Notes: generated by a model from the letters alone, not told the origin. A stretch of DNA of 64,000 nt from Paenibacillus sp. (GCA_017512705.1 JAFWEX010000084.1:62001-126000), one strand, 5' to 3'. Shown: positions 41,474 to 49,988, numbered from the stretch's first letter. A program made the numbers and translations.

Positions 41474-41580
41474 CGTTACAGAAAGAGATATCACCCTCTC
41501 ATAAATGACGTGATTTTTTTGTAGAAGGTGATGAAGAGTAATAGACAAGCTAAGGCTTACATGGTCGGACATGAAGAGAG

Positions 41581-41624
41581 GGCTGTGACAGGCTGGGAGC
41601 AAGTTGCCTGTCACAGCCTTTCTT
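41581..41624. terminator. terminator between convergent genes
   Basis: 13-bp stem GGCTGTGACAGGC with GCCTGTCACAGCC, followed by TTTCTT on the plus strand. Confidence 0.75.
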
Positions 41625-42207
41625 AGGATTGAAGCGCGGCGCAAGCAAGAATGTCCTCGGTTGAGCGGATTCTGCCGATCCGCGGGAAGATGAACTTAAT
41701 AACGTGATCATGTTCCTCCTCGCTGAAGCCAGTCATGGCATCTGTCGCAAAAATGACTTGATATCCATGGGCGAAGGCTTCGCGCGCGGTGGTATCTACA
41801 CCGATACCAGAAGCAATGCCACAAAGTACGATCGTCGTGATGCCTCGCCGGCGCAACTGCAGATCCAGGTCCGTTCCGTGAAATGCTCCCCATTGGCGCT
41901 TGGTAATGACATGATCGTTCTCAGTTACTCCGATCTCGGGTACAATTTCATCCCATCCAGGCACCAGATTTAAGGTTGGAGGGGGCTGATCTAGCAACGG
42001 ACGAGGCATATCCTTGAAGTCTTTCGTAGATACACGAACAAGCCCAACGAATGCGTCTGCCTCACGGAATGCTTGAACCATAGTAGCAGCTCGAGTGACC
42101 ACTTGCTCTGCCGTGTGAGGGGCATACTGAGTTCCAAGCCAATTTTGCAAGTCGATTACGATTATTGCCGTCTTAGGAAATTGAAACAAAAGTTCGTCCA
42201 AGATCAA
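41623..42207 (-). CDS. isochorismatase-family hydrolase lacking the catalytic cysteine
   Basis: 194 residues. The fold is shown by V-I-D-L-Q-N-W (catalytic Asp region), K-R-Q-W-G-A-F (Lys) and G-I-A-S-G-I-G-V-D-T-T-A-R. Cysteine hydrolases of this family have Cys at the second G of S-G-I-G; here it is Gly, as in some isochorismatase-like and unassigned members. It may act on a vinyl ether or be a non-thiol variant. TTG start at 42207 with GGAG upstream. Divergent from a TetR gene, with a GTCAATTGAC palindrome between them. Confidence 0.85.
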   Translation of the reverse strand: MILDELLFQFPKTAIIVIDLQNWLGTQYAPHTAEQVVTRAATMVQAFREADAFVGLVRVSTKDFKDMPRPLLDQPPPTLNLVPGWDEIVPEIGVTENDHVITKRQWGAFHGTDLDLQLRRRGITTIVLCGIASGIGVDTTAREAFAHGYQVIFATDAMTGFSEEEHDHVIKFIFPRIGRIRSTEDILACAALQS

Positions 42208-42277
42208 TCACACTCCAACTAAGAAATCGAGTTTGCTGCCCTCCATGACTTGCAGTTCTATATTTTGAAATGGGGGT

Positions 42278-42287
42278 CAATTGACTC
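42278..42287. promoter_or_regulatory. GTCAATTGAC palindrome
   Basis: Perfect 10-bp palindrome in the divergent isochorismatase/TetR promoter region; possible TetR operator. Confidence 0.4.
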
Positions 42288-42342
42288 TATGTTCAACATT
42301 TTGTACTCTAAGTTTAAAGTTGTCAAGTAGGAGGTGCCTAAG

Positions 42343-43227
42343 ATGAGTGTAACCAAACAGGATATCATTCGTTCGGCTTCGAAGATGTTTAAAGAAAAAG
42401 GGTTTCTGGCGACCTCAATTCAGGAAATTGCTCAGGACTGTTCCATTGCGAAGGGCTCGGTGTACAAACATTTCCCGTCCAAAGAGGACTTATTGTGCGC
42501 GGTTTTTGACGAGTGTCAGACGGTTTATTTTGATCGGGCTGAGCAACTGAAACAAACCGAAACGGGCACTCCTAAGGAGCAGCTCGTCAATCAAATCATA
42601 TTTCGCTTTCAGTATTTTATTGAATACAGTCACATTATGGTTGACTTCGTAGATCTTCCTATTACACAGTACGCAACGTTCCGTTCATTAAGGAATCATG
42701 TTCGCGCCCGTATGATGGAGTGGCACAGGTCCTGGCTACTTGAAGTTTATGGTGAGAGAATCGAGCCGTTTCTCTGGGATCTGATTTTTATATATCGTGC
42801 GATTCTGAAGGATTATCTGCAGCGAATCATCTTCGAAGTGAAGTTGCTGTCGATCGAGGATACAGCTTGGTTCATCATCGATAAAATAGATGCGTTAGTC
42901 GAACATATGTCTAATTCAGGTTCGAAGGGGCTACTTGGACCAAGCGCCTTCACAACATTTATTCATTCGGATTCAAAGGACTGGAATAACGAAAAAGAAA
43001 GAATTATTGAAGAATTGTTCGGCAGAGTGACTGCACTGGTTGAGACTTGGTCCGGCGGGATTGCTCGGCGTGGGGAGCTGCAAGAGATTGTTCAATTATT
43101 GGGGATGGAGATCTCTCAGATTCAGCCCAAGAGATCACTCATTCAGGCACTCTGTGCCTACTTGGAACAAGAACAGGAGCTGAGAAGTCCGGTCATTCAA
43201 TTGAAGCAAATTGTCCTGGCAGAGTGA
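42343..43227 (+). CDS. TetR/AcrR-family regulator, long form
   Basis: 294 residues, about 100 longer than usual for TetR proteins. N-terminal helix-turn-helix (I-Q-E-I-A-Q-D-C-S-I-A-K-G-S-V-Y-K-H-F-P-S-K) and a standard ligand domain are followed by an extra helical C-terminal region. ATG 42343 has AGGAGG upstream. It is divergent from the isochorismatase-like gene and ends 13 bp before the convergent AraC gene. Confidence 0.88.
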   Translation: MSVTKQDIIRSASKMFKEKGFLATSIQEIAQDCSIAKGSVYKHFPSKEDLLCAVFDECQTVYFDRAEQLKQTETGTPKEQLVNQIIFRFQYFIEYSHIMVDFVDLPITQYATFRSLRNHVRARMMEWHRSWLLEVYGERIEPFLWDLIFIYRAILKDYLQRIIFEVKLLSIEDTAWFIIDKIDALVEHMSNSGSKGLLGPSAFTTFIHSDSKDWNNEKERIIEELFGRVTALVETWSGGIARRGELQEIVQLLGMEISQIQPKRSLIQALCAYLEQEQELRSPVIQLKQIVLAE

Positions 43228-43240
43228 GAAAGCCTTATAT

Positions 43241-44146
43241 TTACGTCGAACCGCGAAACTCTTCAATATCCCGCGTCGGTGGTTGACCATACATACGTGC
43301 ATATTCACGGCTGAATTGGGACGGGCTTTCGTAGCCGACACGGAACGCCGCATCAGAGGCATGAAGTGATTCCATCAGCATTAACCGCCGAGCTTCTTGT
43401 AAACGTATCGTTTTCTGGTATTGCAAGGGACTCATTGCAGTGACGCGCTTGAAATGTTTATGAAACGCGGATTCGCTCATATTGACGGATTTTGCAAGAT
43501 GGCTGATCGGCAGCTGGCGGTCATAATGCTGGTTGATGAATCGGATGGCTTGAGCGATGTTATAGGCATGGCTACTGCTTGTCGCAAACTGAGAAAGGAG
43601 CGCACCTTGTTCACTCTGAAGTATTCGATATAGAACTTCCTGGATGACAAGCGGCGCAAGAACAGGAATATCCTCAGGTGTGCCTAGCAGCTGCATGAGC
43701 CGGATGATGACTTCGAGTAAGGCAGGAGACGTCTGGTTCACCGTTATGCCTCGGCCGGTTTCCGATCCCTCGGAAGCCGGCCAATTCATTTTTTCCACAA
43801 CCTTCAGGATCGAGGCTGTATCAAAGCTCAGTTTTAAACTTAAGTAAGGAATCTCAGCGGATGCCTCAACTATTCTGCCTATAATCGGCAATTCGACGGA
43901 AGTGACTAAGTATGTCGATGAATCATAACGATAGGTTTCCCCAGCCAGCGTCGCCGTCTTAGCGCCCTGCGCCACAACGCAAATGGATGGTTGGTAGACG
44001 GATTCCAGTGGTTCTGACAATTGGGTGGCATGCATCACAGATAAATTAGAAATTGCCATCTGATAGGTTCCGGTATTAGGCGCATGGCGACGTATTAAAG
44101 TAGCCAATTGCTGCAAGGCATGTTCCATGCTAAGCATTTCGTCCAT
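43241..44146 (-). CDS. AraC-family regulator with N-terminal AraC_N domain
   Basis: 301 residues. The N-terminal cupin-like domain (S-N-L-S-V-M-H-A-T-Q, Q-P-S-I-C-V-V-A-Q-G) is the type found in regulators next to oxidoreductases; the C-terminal pair of helix-turn-helix motifs covers about residues 195-295. It is divergent from the SDR gene at 44332, its likely target. Its 3' end is duplicated as a fragment at 27727-27890. Confidence 0.9.
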   Translation of the reverse strand: MDEMLSMEHALQQLATLIRRHAPNTGTYQMAISNLSVMHATQLSEPLESVYQPSICVVAQGAKTATLAGETYRYDSSTYLVTSVELPIIGRIVEASAEIPYLSLKLSFDTASILKVVEKMNWPASEGSETGRGITVNQTSPALLEVIIRLMQLLGTPEDIPVLAPLVIQEVLYRILQSEQGALLSQFATSSSHAYNIAQAIRFINQHYDRQLPISHLAKSVNMSESAFHKHFKRVTAMSPLQYQKTIRLQEARRLMLMESLHASDAAFRVGYESPSQFSREYARMYGQPPTRDIEEFRGST

Positions 44147-44331
44147 ATTTTATGTAGACCTTCCTTTCTAGAAAGGTTTAATTTCACTTTTATTATAAGG
44201 AGACGGAAGAGAATTAGGCAAGCATCGAACAGGAATGGTATAACGGCCTACTAAGGCTAGATCCTATAATGAAATTGCAAGACTTTACAAATAGTGGATC
44301 TGATTAGAGGTTGATAAAGGAGATGAATGGA

Positions 44332-45069
44332 ATGAATTTGAATGGAAAAGTCGCGATTGTCACCGGAGCGTCGCGGGGCATCGGTCGCCAAGTGGCCATC
44401 CAATTAGCACAATCTGGAGCCAAAGTGGCAGTCAATTATTCCGCTAGTCGAGGCAAAGCAGACGAGGTTGTCCATCAGATTGAACAATTTGGTGGACATG
44501 CGGTGGCCATTCAAGCCGACGCGAGCAAGGTGAATGAAATAGAAATGTTGTTTTCGGAAACGCTAGAACGCTTCGGGCGTGTGGACATATTGGTCAATAA
44601 TGCTGGCGTTATGGAAAACCATACGATTGATGACATGACGGAGGAGATTTTTGATCGGCATTTCGCGCTTAATGTGAAAGGGACTTATTTTGCTTGCCAA
44701 CAAGCGATGAAGCATATGATGCAAGGCGGAACCATCATTAACTTTTCAACGTCCGTCTCTGGTGCTATGCTCCCGACATATAGCGTATATGCTGCAACGA
44801 AAGGGGCGATTGAGCAGTTAACACGTCAATTGGCTAAGGAGTTCGGTCCTAAGGACATTGTCATCAATTGCATCGCTCCCGGGCAAGTGGCGACCGACAT
44901 GTTCCTGGAAGGGAAATCACCGGAGCTGGTCGATTCGTTCCGCCAGATGAACGCGTTCAGACGGCTCGGCGAACCAGAGGATATTGCGAATGTTCTTGAG
45001 CTGCTTGTCAGCGACAAAGCCCGTTGGATCACAGGACAAACGATTCGCGTAAACGGCGGATTCAATTGA
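44332..45069 (+). CDS. SDR-family oxidoreductase
   Basis: 245 residues: T-G-A-S-R-G-I-G cofactor loop, N-N-A-G, Ser in F-S-T-S-V-S, and Y-A-A-T-K catalytic pair. The N-Y-S-A-S-R after the second strand favours NADP(H). ATG 44332 is 9 nt after AGGAG. Controlled probably by the divergent AraC-type gene. The C-terminus resembles the SDR fragment near rlmH (6666-6790). Confidence 0.9.
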   Translation: MNLNGKVAIVTGASRGIGRQVAIQLAQSGAKVAVNYSASRGKADEVVHQIEQFGGHAVAIQADASKVNEIEMLFSETLERFGRVDILVNNAGVMENHTIDDMTEEIFDRHFALNVKGTYFACQQAMKHMMQGGTIINFSTSVSGAMLPTYSVYAATKGAIEQLTRQLAKEFGPKDIVINCIAPGQVATDMFLEGKSPELVDSFRQMNAFRRLGEPEDIANVLELLVSDKARWITGQTIRVNGGFN

Positions 45070-45091
45070 ATAGCCTATGATCTGAAAATGT

Positions 45092-45127
45092 AAAGAAGGA
45101 GCGAGAGAAAACATGCGCTCCTTCTTT
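45092..45127. terminator. bidirectional terminator
   Basis: AAAGAAGGAGCG-12 nt-CGCTCCTTCTTT between convergent genes. Confidence 0.85.
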
Positions 45128-45160
45128 ACAATTCATCAAATTTCAGTTTAGTTTCGTGAG

Positions 45161-46009
45161 TTATTCTTTGTTTTTTGGAGGTTTCCGTGCAGCAAGGATC
45201 AGCATCGGAATGGCAATCACAATGCCTAGGATCACCGTAACAATAGAGCCCTCCAGGCCGAAGTCTCCACCCGTGAGCCAAGCTGAGCCGTTTGTCTTCA
45301 CAGTAAACAACCCAGCCGCTGGGAGTCCGGACACAGGAATACCAAGTGCCCCTTCGAGTGCATTCCAAGCAAAGTGCAATCCGATGACGAACCATAAATT
45401 ACGCCGCCACAAGAATGCAGCTCCGAGCAGAACACCTGCTTCTAGAGTAATGGCAAATGCACTCCATAATGTTGCTCCCGGATTGCCAAGATGGAATGCT
45501 CCAAACGTAAGTGAGGTTATCGCGAGTGCAATCCAGCGTCCCCCTAATTTCTGTATAGCTTGAAGCATTAATCCACGAAACAACAGTTCCTCGAAGACCG
45601 CTGCGATCAACGCTGTTTCCAAGGACCTCAAGAGTATTGAAGCGGGATCTGCAGCAGCTGCCCATTGAAAAGAGTATCCACCGAGCATAACAATAGTAAG
45701 CGTGGACACCGCGATAAAAAATGCTCCCGTGATTACACCCCTGACGGCTTCCATCCATGCATGCTGGCGAGAAAGCTCAGGAATGGGCCTTTGAGCCACG
45801 TATTTCATAATAATTTTATATAACAGGATGGCTGCTATGCAAAGCAGGAGTGTGAAGAATAGGGACACGGCTCCTTCCACACGCTCCATCAGCACAAGCA
45901 ATAACCCCTGAACCAGAATAAGGACGATCCCGCCTATAAGCATCCAGGTTATTGGAAAGCGAAGTAGCTTCTCTATGTTGTTGGACTTTGTCTTCTTCAT
46001 GTCTTTCAT
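45161..46009 (-). CDS. CPBP-family intramembrane metalloprotease (CAAX-like)
   Basis: 282 residues with about eight hydrophobic helices. Active-site motifs are seen in order: E-E-L-L-F-R-G, F-G-A-F-H-L-G and the late H-F-A-W-N. Family members cleave within membranes and often serve in bacteriocin maturation or self-immunity. It lies 88 bp downstream of the NarL-type regulator on the same strand, so it is probably in, or controlled by, that two-component operon. ATG 46009 or 46000 are both possible; TAGGAG fits either poorly. Confidence 0.88.
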   Translation of the reverse strand: MKDMKKTKSNNIEKLLRFPITWMLIGGIVLILVQGLLLVLMERVEGAVSLFFTLLLCIAAILLYKIIMKYVAQRPIPELSRQHAWMEAVRGVITGAFFIAVSTLTIVMLGGYSFQWAAAADPASILLRSLETALIAAVFEELLFRGLMLQAIQKLGGRWIALAITSLTFGAFHLGNPGATLWSAFAITLEAGVLLGAAFLWRRNLWFVIGLHFAWNALEGALGIPVSGLPAAGLFTVKTNGSAWLTGGDFGLEGSIVTVILGIVIAIPMLILAARKPPKNKE

Positions 46010-46097
46010 CAGCTCCTATAACTTTTTGGTAGTTATGAGTGTATGCTGAAAAAGTCATAAAGGCACAGTGCGCTTTGGTCATAACATGCTTACATGG

Positions 46098-46757
46098 TTA
46101 ATTGTGATTGTGATCCAACAGTCCCGAATCTCGAGCTATACGGGCAGCTTCTCGCCTTCCTTTAACATGAAGCTTCGAGTAGATCGTTGAGATATAATTT
46201 TTAACCGTACCTTCACTAAGAAAAAGTGCTTCAGCAATATCTTGATTGCGCAGGCCGGAAGCCAGCTTATGCAGCACTTCCAGTTCACGGGCACTGAGCC
46301 CGTATTCATTACTTTTTACGGTGGAGGCATGGCTCATGCTCATGCTTTTGATCATTTTTCCCGCCATCTCTTGTGTGATCAAGGTGCCTCCCGCATGAAC
46401 TACGCGTAAACCGGCAGCCAGATCTTTGGGATGGATGGCCTTGAGTAGATAACCTTCTGCGCCATGGCTTAACGCCGCAAGCACATACTCCACTTCCTTA
46501 TAAGAGGTCAGCATAATAATCTTAATGTCAGGTAATCGCTTTTTGATCAGGGCCGTTGCAGCCACACCATCCATGACAGGCATATTGATATCCATAAGTA
46601 CCATGTCGGGCTGGAACTCCTCGCAGCCATGGATGGCTTCCTCCCCGTTTCTTGCCAATGCAACGACTTCGATATCATCCTCCAGTGACAGCACGATATG
46701 TAAGCTCTCCAAGATTAACTCTTGATCATCAGCAATCAGCACTTTAATGTTCGGCAT
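46098..46757 (-). CDS. NarL/LiaR-type response regulator
   Basis: 219 residues: receiver domain with Asp56 (V-L-M-D-I-N-M-P) and a LuxR-type helix-turn-helix (L-S-A-R-E-L-E-V-L-H-K-L-A-S-G, G-T-V-K-N-Y-I-S). It overlaps the upstream kinase gene by 14 bp, so the pair is translationally coupled. Probable target: the CPBP protease gene directly downstream. Confidence 0.94.
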   Translation of the reverse strand: MPNIKVLIADDQELILESLHIVLSLEDDIEVVALARNGEEAIHGCEEFQPDMVLMDINMPVMDGVAATALIKKRLPDIKIIMLTSYKEVEYVLAALSHGAEGYLLKAIHPKDLAAGLRVVHAGGTLITQEMAGKMIKSMSMSHASTVKSNEYGLSARELEVLHKLASGLRNQDIAEALFLSEGTVKNYISTIYSKLHVKGRREAARIARDSGLLDHNHN

Positions 46758-47919
46758 GTAGCAGCACTCCCTTCAGTGGGATTTTACATCTAACTTCGGT
46801 CATTGCCTCAGCTTCCTCCTTAGAATTCACGGACAAGTTTCCTCCCAACCGCTCGATTCGATGTTTCATCGTGGTCAAGCCGAAGCCATAATCCATTTTT
46901 TGAATCGGTATGCCATTGTTTCGGACAATTAATTGCAGCGTGTTCACGGCAAACTCCAGCTCCAAGTACAATCGAGATGCTTTTCCATGCTTCAGCGCAT
47001 TCGTAAAAGCTTCCTGAATGACACGGATGACCGCTTGCCGCACTTCAAAATGAACTCTAGGCTCTGTGCCCAGCAGATTGACAGTTAGTACCGTTCCCGT
47101 GTGCTCCTGGAAACGGAGAACAAGGTTCTCCACCTGCTGTGTAAGACTTGCTCCTTCATCTTCTGCCATCTCATGAACAATGTTTCGCATGTCGTCCAAA
47201 TTCTGTTCAGCAAGTGCCCTTAGACGGATCAAACGGTCTTTGACTTCTTCTGGCTTCCGGTCCAGAAGGGCAATCGAAGCATCAAGGCTCATAATAAGTG
47301 CGATAAAGGAGTGTCCCAATGTATCATGAAGCTCCTTCGACATACGGTTACGCTCTTCCTGAAGTGTCATGGTTTCGATTTCTGCAGTGTAGAGGGTTAG
47401 CAGCTTATTTTGTCGCTCTACTTCTAGTGCTAGTGCAGTCTTCTCTTCATATGCTTTGGCTACGGAGCTCGCCCATATGCCGATAAAGCAGAATAGCAAA
47501 TTATCTGATGCGAAGATAAACGCCTGCTCCCAAGGCAAGTGCAAGTAAGTCTGCGATAAAAAAGGAATGAATGCCACCACAGGAATTACCCAAATGGTCT
47601 TCCTCGTCATTAAGTATCCCATGATAAGACTGAGCAGTAGATAGTCCGCCCTTGAAGTAAGATCTGGGTGGATTGCAGAATTCACATAATAAGAACCGCC
47701 GATCAGCAGCTCAGATATACAGAACCAAGTCTTGTTATTTCTACGCCCGGGGAACCAGAACAGCATGGGGACGACAGACGCTAGAATCAGCCAAATGATA
47801 TTCACCACGGTTAGGATCGAAAATTCACTTTCTTCCAATAGACGGGACGCTAACAAAATATAATGATAAAAACGAAGAGCGAGCAGGCCCCAATCCATGA
47901 AAGCTAATATTCTTTTCAT
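46744..47919 (-). CDS. sensor histidine kinase, HisKA_3 (NarX/DesK-like) type
   Basis: 391 residues. About five transmembrane helices in the first 155 residues and almost no extracytoplasmic loop, as in intramembrane-sensing kinases; a coiled-coil linker; phospho-acceptor His198 in S-K-E-L-H-D-T-L-G-H; HATPase with N-A-L-K-H-G and G-F-G-L. It probably senses membrane state or envelope-active compounds. First gene of the kinase-regulator-CPBP set. Confidence 0.92.
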   Translation of the reverse strand: MKRILAFMDWGLLALRFYHYILLASRLLEESEFSILTVVNIIWLILASVVPMLFWFPGRRNNKTWFCISELLIGGSYYVNSAIHPDLTSRADYLLLSLIMGYLMTRKTIWVIPVVAFIPFLSQTYLHLPWEQAFIFASDNLLFCFIGIWASSVAKAYEEKTALALEVERQNKLLTLYTAEIETMTLQEERNRMSKELHDTLGHSFIALIMSLDASIALLDRKPEEVKDRLIRLRALAEQNLDDMRNIVHEMAEDEGASLTQQVENLVLRFQEHTGTVLTVNLLGTEPRVHFEVRQAVIRVIQEAFTNALKHGKASRLYLELEFAVNTLQLIVRNNGIPIQKMDYGFGLTTMKHRIERLGGNLSVNSKEEAEAMTEVRCKIPLKGVLLHAEH

Positions 47920-48035
47920 ATCGTCTTCCCACTTTTCCTGTAATAATATAATTCAGCACTAGTGCATCCGGTGTACCAATTATAAGGGAAAATATGTTAA
48001 GTAGCACTTTCCGTTTGCTATTGCATAATGAATAG

Positions 48036-48066
48036 TTGACCTTGGAGTTTACTCCAATGTTATGAT
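48036..48066 (+). promoter_or_regulatory. MerR-type promoter with 19-bp spacer
   Basis: TTGACC (48036-48041) and TATGAT (48061-48066) separated by 19 bp. The spacer contains the perfect dyad TTGGAGT-TT-ACTCCAA (48042-48057), the typical operator of MerR regulators. Confidence 0.8.
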
Positions 48067-48090
48067 TTTAGTGGAAAGGGGGCCAATAAT

Positions 48091-48519
48091 ATGAAGATCA
48101 AGGATTTTGCGCACAAATATCAGATTCAACCCGATACTATTCGTTATTATGAGAAAGAGGGATTATTGAATCCCATAAGACGAGAAAATGGGTATCGGGA
48201 ATTCGATGAAGAATGTGAGAAACAAGTGCAACTGATCATCGTATTAAAGCAATTAGGTTTTACAATAAAGGAAATCCAGCAATTATCTCTAATACGAGAC
48301 GACAAAACAATATCAACGGAATGCAGGGATATAACACTTACGGTACTGGATCAGAAAATGATAAACATTGAGGAAAGGATCCAGTTTTATCAGCGGGCAC
48401 TGAAAGTTGTACAGACCATTAAAGAACTTGCAAGTGAAGTGAAGTATCTGGAGAATATAGATGCTATTGAACAACAAGTGCTTGGGTTATTTGAAAATGA
48501 TGTATTAGGAGAGATATGA
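48091..48519 (+). CDS. MerR-family transcriptional regulator
   Basis: 142 residues: N-terminal winged helix (I-Q-P-D-T-I-R-Y-Y-E-K-E-G-L-L) and a long dimerisation helix; one Cys (T-E-C-R-D) in the region where some family members bind metal or thiols. ATG 48091 has AAAGGGGG upstream. It activates, most likely, its own promoter with the 19-bp spacer and so also the overlapping DUF4260 gene. Confidence 0.92.
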   Translation: MKIKDFAHKYQIQPDTIRYYEKEGLLNPIRRENGYREFDEECEKQVQLIIVLKQLGFTIKEIQQLSLIRDDKTISTECRDITLTVLDQKMINIEERIQFYQRALKVVQTIKELASEVKYLENIDAIEQQVLGLFENDVLGEI

Positions 48520-48872
48520 TGACGAATAAACAAATCGTTCATGTTGAATATGCCTTTGCCTTTGCACTTTCCTTTTTTATTTACATGCAGCTACACTTCC
48601 CCCTCTGGTTGTTCGCTGTTCTTTTATTCGTACCTGATCTTACCATGCTCGGGTACGCAATGAATAAGAAAATAGGTGCGATCATTTACAACTTGGGACA
48701 CACCTTTATTTTCCCCCTACTATTTTTACTAGGCTACCTATATTCTTCGAATGATTATCTATTATTAGGATCGATCATCTGGATCGCTCATATATGTATG
48801 GATAGAGCCATAGGGGCTGGATTGAAATATCAAGACTCTTCATTTACGAATACACATATACAACGGCTTTAA
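48516..48872 (+). CDS. DUF4260 membrane protein
   Basis: 118 residues, four hydrophobic segments. Family phrases seen: P-D-L-T-M-L-G-Y, G-A-I-I-Y-N-L-G-H-T and I-A-H-I-C-M-D-R, ending G-L-K-Y. The start overlaps the MerR stop (ATGA-type), so it is translationally coupled and under the MerR promoter. Function unknown. Confidence 0.88.
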   Translation: MMTNKQIVHVEYAFAFALSFFIYMQLHFPLWLFAVLLFVPDLTMLGYAMNKKIGAIIYNLGHTFIFPLLFLLGYLYSSNDYLLLGSIIWIAHICMDRAIGAGLKYQDSSFTNTHIQRL

Positions 48873-48946
48873 CGTAACAAATTGGACAGAGGGCTCTAGG
48901 ATCTGCCTTATACAGTTTTTTAACAACATTTTTCCGCTAGTAGATG

Positions 48947-48977
48947 TGAAGGACGTCCAAGTAGGATGTCCTTTTTG
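48947..48977 (+). terminator. Rho-independent terminator
   Basis: AAGGACGTCC-5 nt-GGATGTCCTT followed by TTT. Confidence 0.8.
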
Positions 48978-48988
48978 CTATATCGATG

Positions 48989-49020
48989 TTACGGTGGACT
49001 GCACCACATAGTTGGGGCAA
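48989..49020 (+). other. attachment-like site 5 (diverged)
   Basis: TTACGGTGGACTGCACCACA followed by TAGTTGGGGCAA. It keeps the TTACGGTG lead-in and CACCACA of the other sites but no longer encodes the RlmH tail cleanly (G-G-L-H-H). Confidence 0.4.
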
Positions 49021-49241
49021 TTTACCATTAAGGGAGCCGGCAGCACTTGGGGCACATTATCAGTAATCGGTTTAAGATAACTCATACATGGGGAGCGTAA
49101 ACGCACAACTTATGATCATATAGCCACGGATGTGCTTGCTTCTCTAAATCTGATTACTTGTCTGAAAAGAACACGAGATGTATACTTTTTTTAAAGAGAG
49201 GTTATGTTTTTCAACTAACATCGGAATTGGAGTACAGGATA

Positions 49242-49973
49242 ATGAATGAAAATAATCGGTCAAATATGAAAGCGACAAGATATGCTATAGCATACAACAA
49301 AATTTTAAAAATGATAAAGGATGGTTTATATCCGGAAGGAAGTAAGTTACCTACTGAGCCTTTGTTAGCAGAGCAATTAGGTATAAGTAGATCTACTTTG
49401 AGACAAGCATTAGCATTGTTACAGGAAGATGGTATTCTGGAAGCTAGAAAAGGAATAGGGAACTTTGTGCGTAAAACGCTCAATGTAGATAATGTTGGAA
49501 TTGAGAGAATGGAAAATCCATTCTATAAAAGTTGTATAGATCCTATTGATAACGTTGGGATAAAGATGGGAATTGAAGTAACCTCCGAGCATACGGAACG
49601 GATATTTAATCGAAAAATTCCAGTTGTATTAGCTATATATCGGTACTATAAAGAAAAGGATCTTATTAAAGGTTCTTGCTTCTCACATGTAGCTACTGAT
49701 TTTGATCATATTCATTCAATAGACCTAAATAATCAGAATGAAGTTTTAGACTTCCTCGAAAATAAGATTTATGATTTCGGACTTTCTTCCATGCTTGAAA
49801 TTAAAATAGTACCAACTACTGAAAATATTAAGGAAGCAAACCAAGGAAATCCTTCAAAGTATTATCAAATGATTATTGAAAGTATTAGTGATAATCGTGG
49901 AAATGTGATCGCTTATAATAAATATTACATTCCCTTTGAACGAGCAATTTTTAAAGTTTTTAGAAAGAACTAA
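49242..49973 (+). CDS. GntR-family regulator with UTRA domain
   Basis: 243 residues. Winged helix (A-E-Q-L-G-I-S-R-S-T-L-R-Q-A-L) and UTRA domain ending I-A-Y-N-K-Y-Y-I-P. Paralogue of the GntR protein beside deoD. ATG 49242 is preceded by TTGGAGTACAGGATA; the frame extends to 49158 without a better site. It is followed by rbsK, nucleoside hydrolase and MFS genes with their own promoter at 50032-50060, whose leader holds its probable operator. Confidence 0.9.
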   Translation: MNENNRSNMKATRYAIAYNKILKMIKDGLYPEGSKLPTEPLLAEQLGISRSTLRQALALLQEDGILEARKGIGNFVRKTLNVDNVGIERMENPFYKSCIDPIDNVGIKMGIEVTSEHTERIFNRKIPVVLAIYRYYKEKDLIKGSCFSHVATDFDHIHSIDLNNQNEVLDFLENKIYDFGLSSMLEIKIVPTTENIKEANQGNPSKYYQMIIESISDNRGNVIAYNKYYIPFERAIFKVFRKN

Positions 49974-49988
49974 ATAAAACCAATTTAA

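Larger units (their letters stand above)
25068..49012. mobile_element. SCC-like segment E (left boundary supported, right boundary weak)
   Basis: Everything between attachment-like site 4 and the diverged site at 48989-49020. At 24 kb it may be several merged cassettes; a further degenerate site may lie at 41497-41520. Inferred element. Confidence 0.3.
48873..49241. other. 369-bp gap
   Basis: Holds the terminator and the diverged attachment-like site 5 (48989-49020). The remainder (49021-49241) is unassigned. Confidence 0.45.

Noticed and set aside
41497-41520. CTCTCATAAATGACGTGATTTTTTT as a further attachment-like site
   Set aside because: It recalls the CATAA(A/G)T...TTTTTT pattern and lies near the isochorismatase gene whose fragment sits beside site 4, but the core match is too weak to call.
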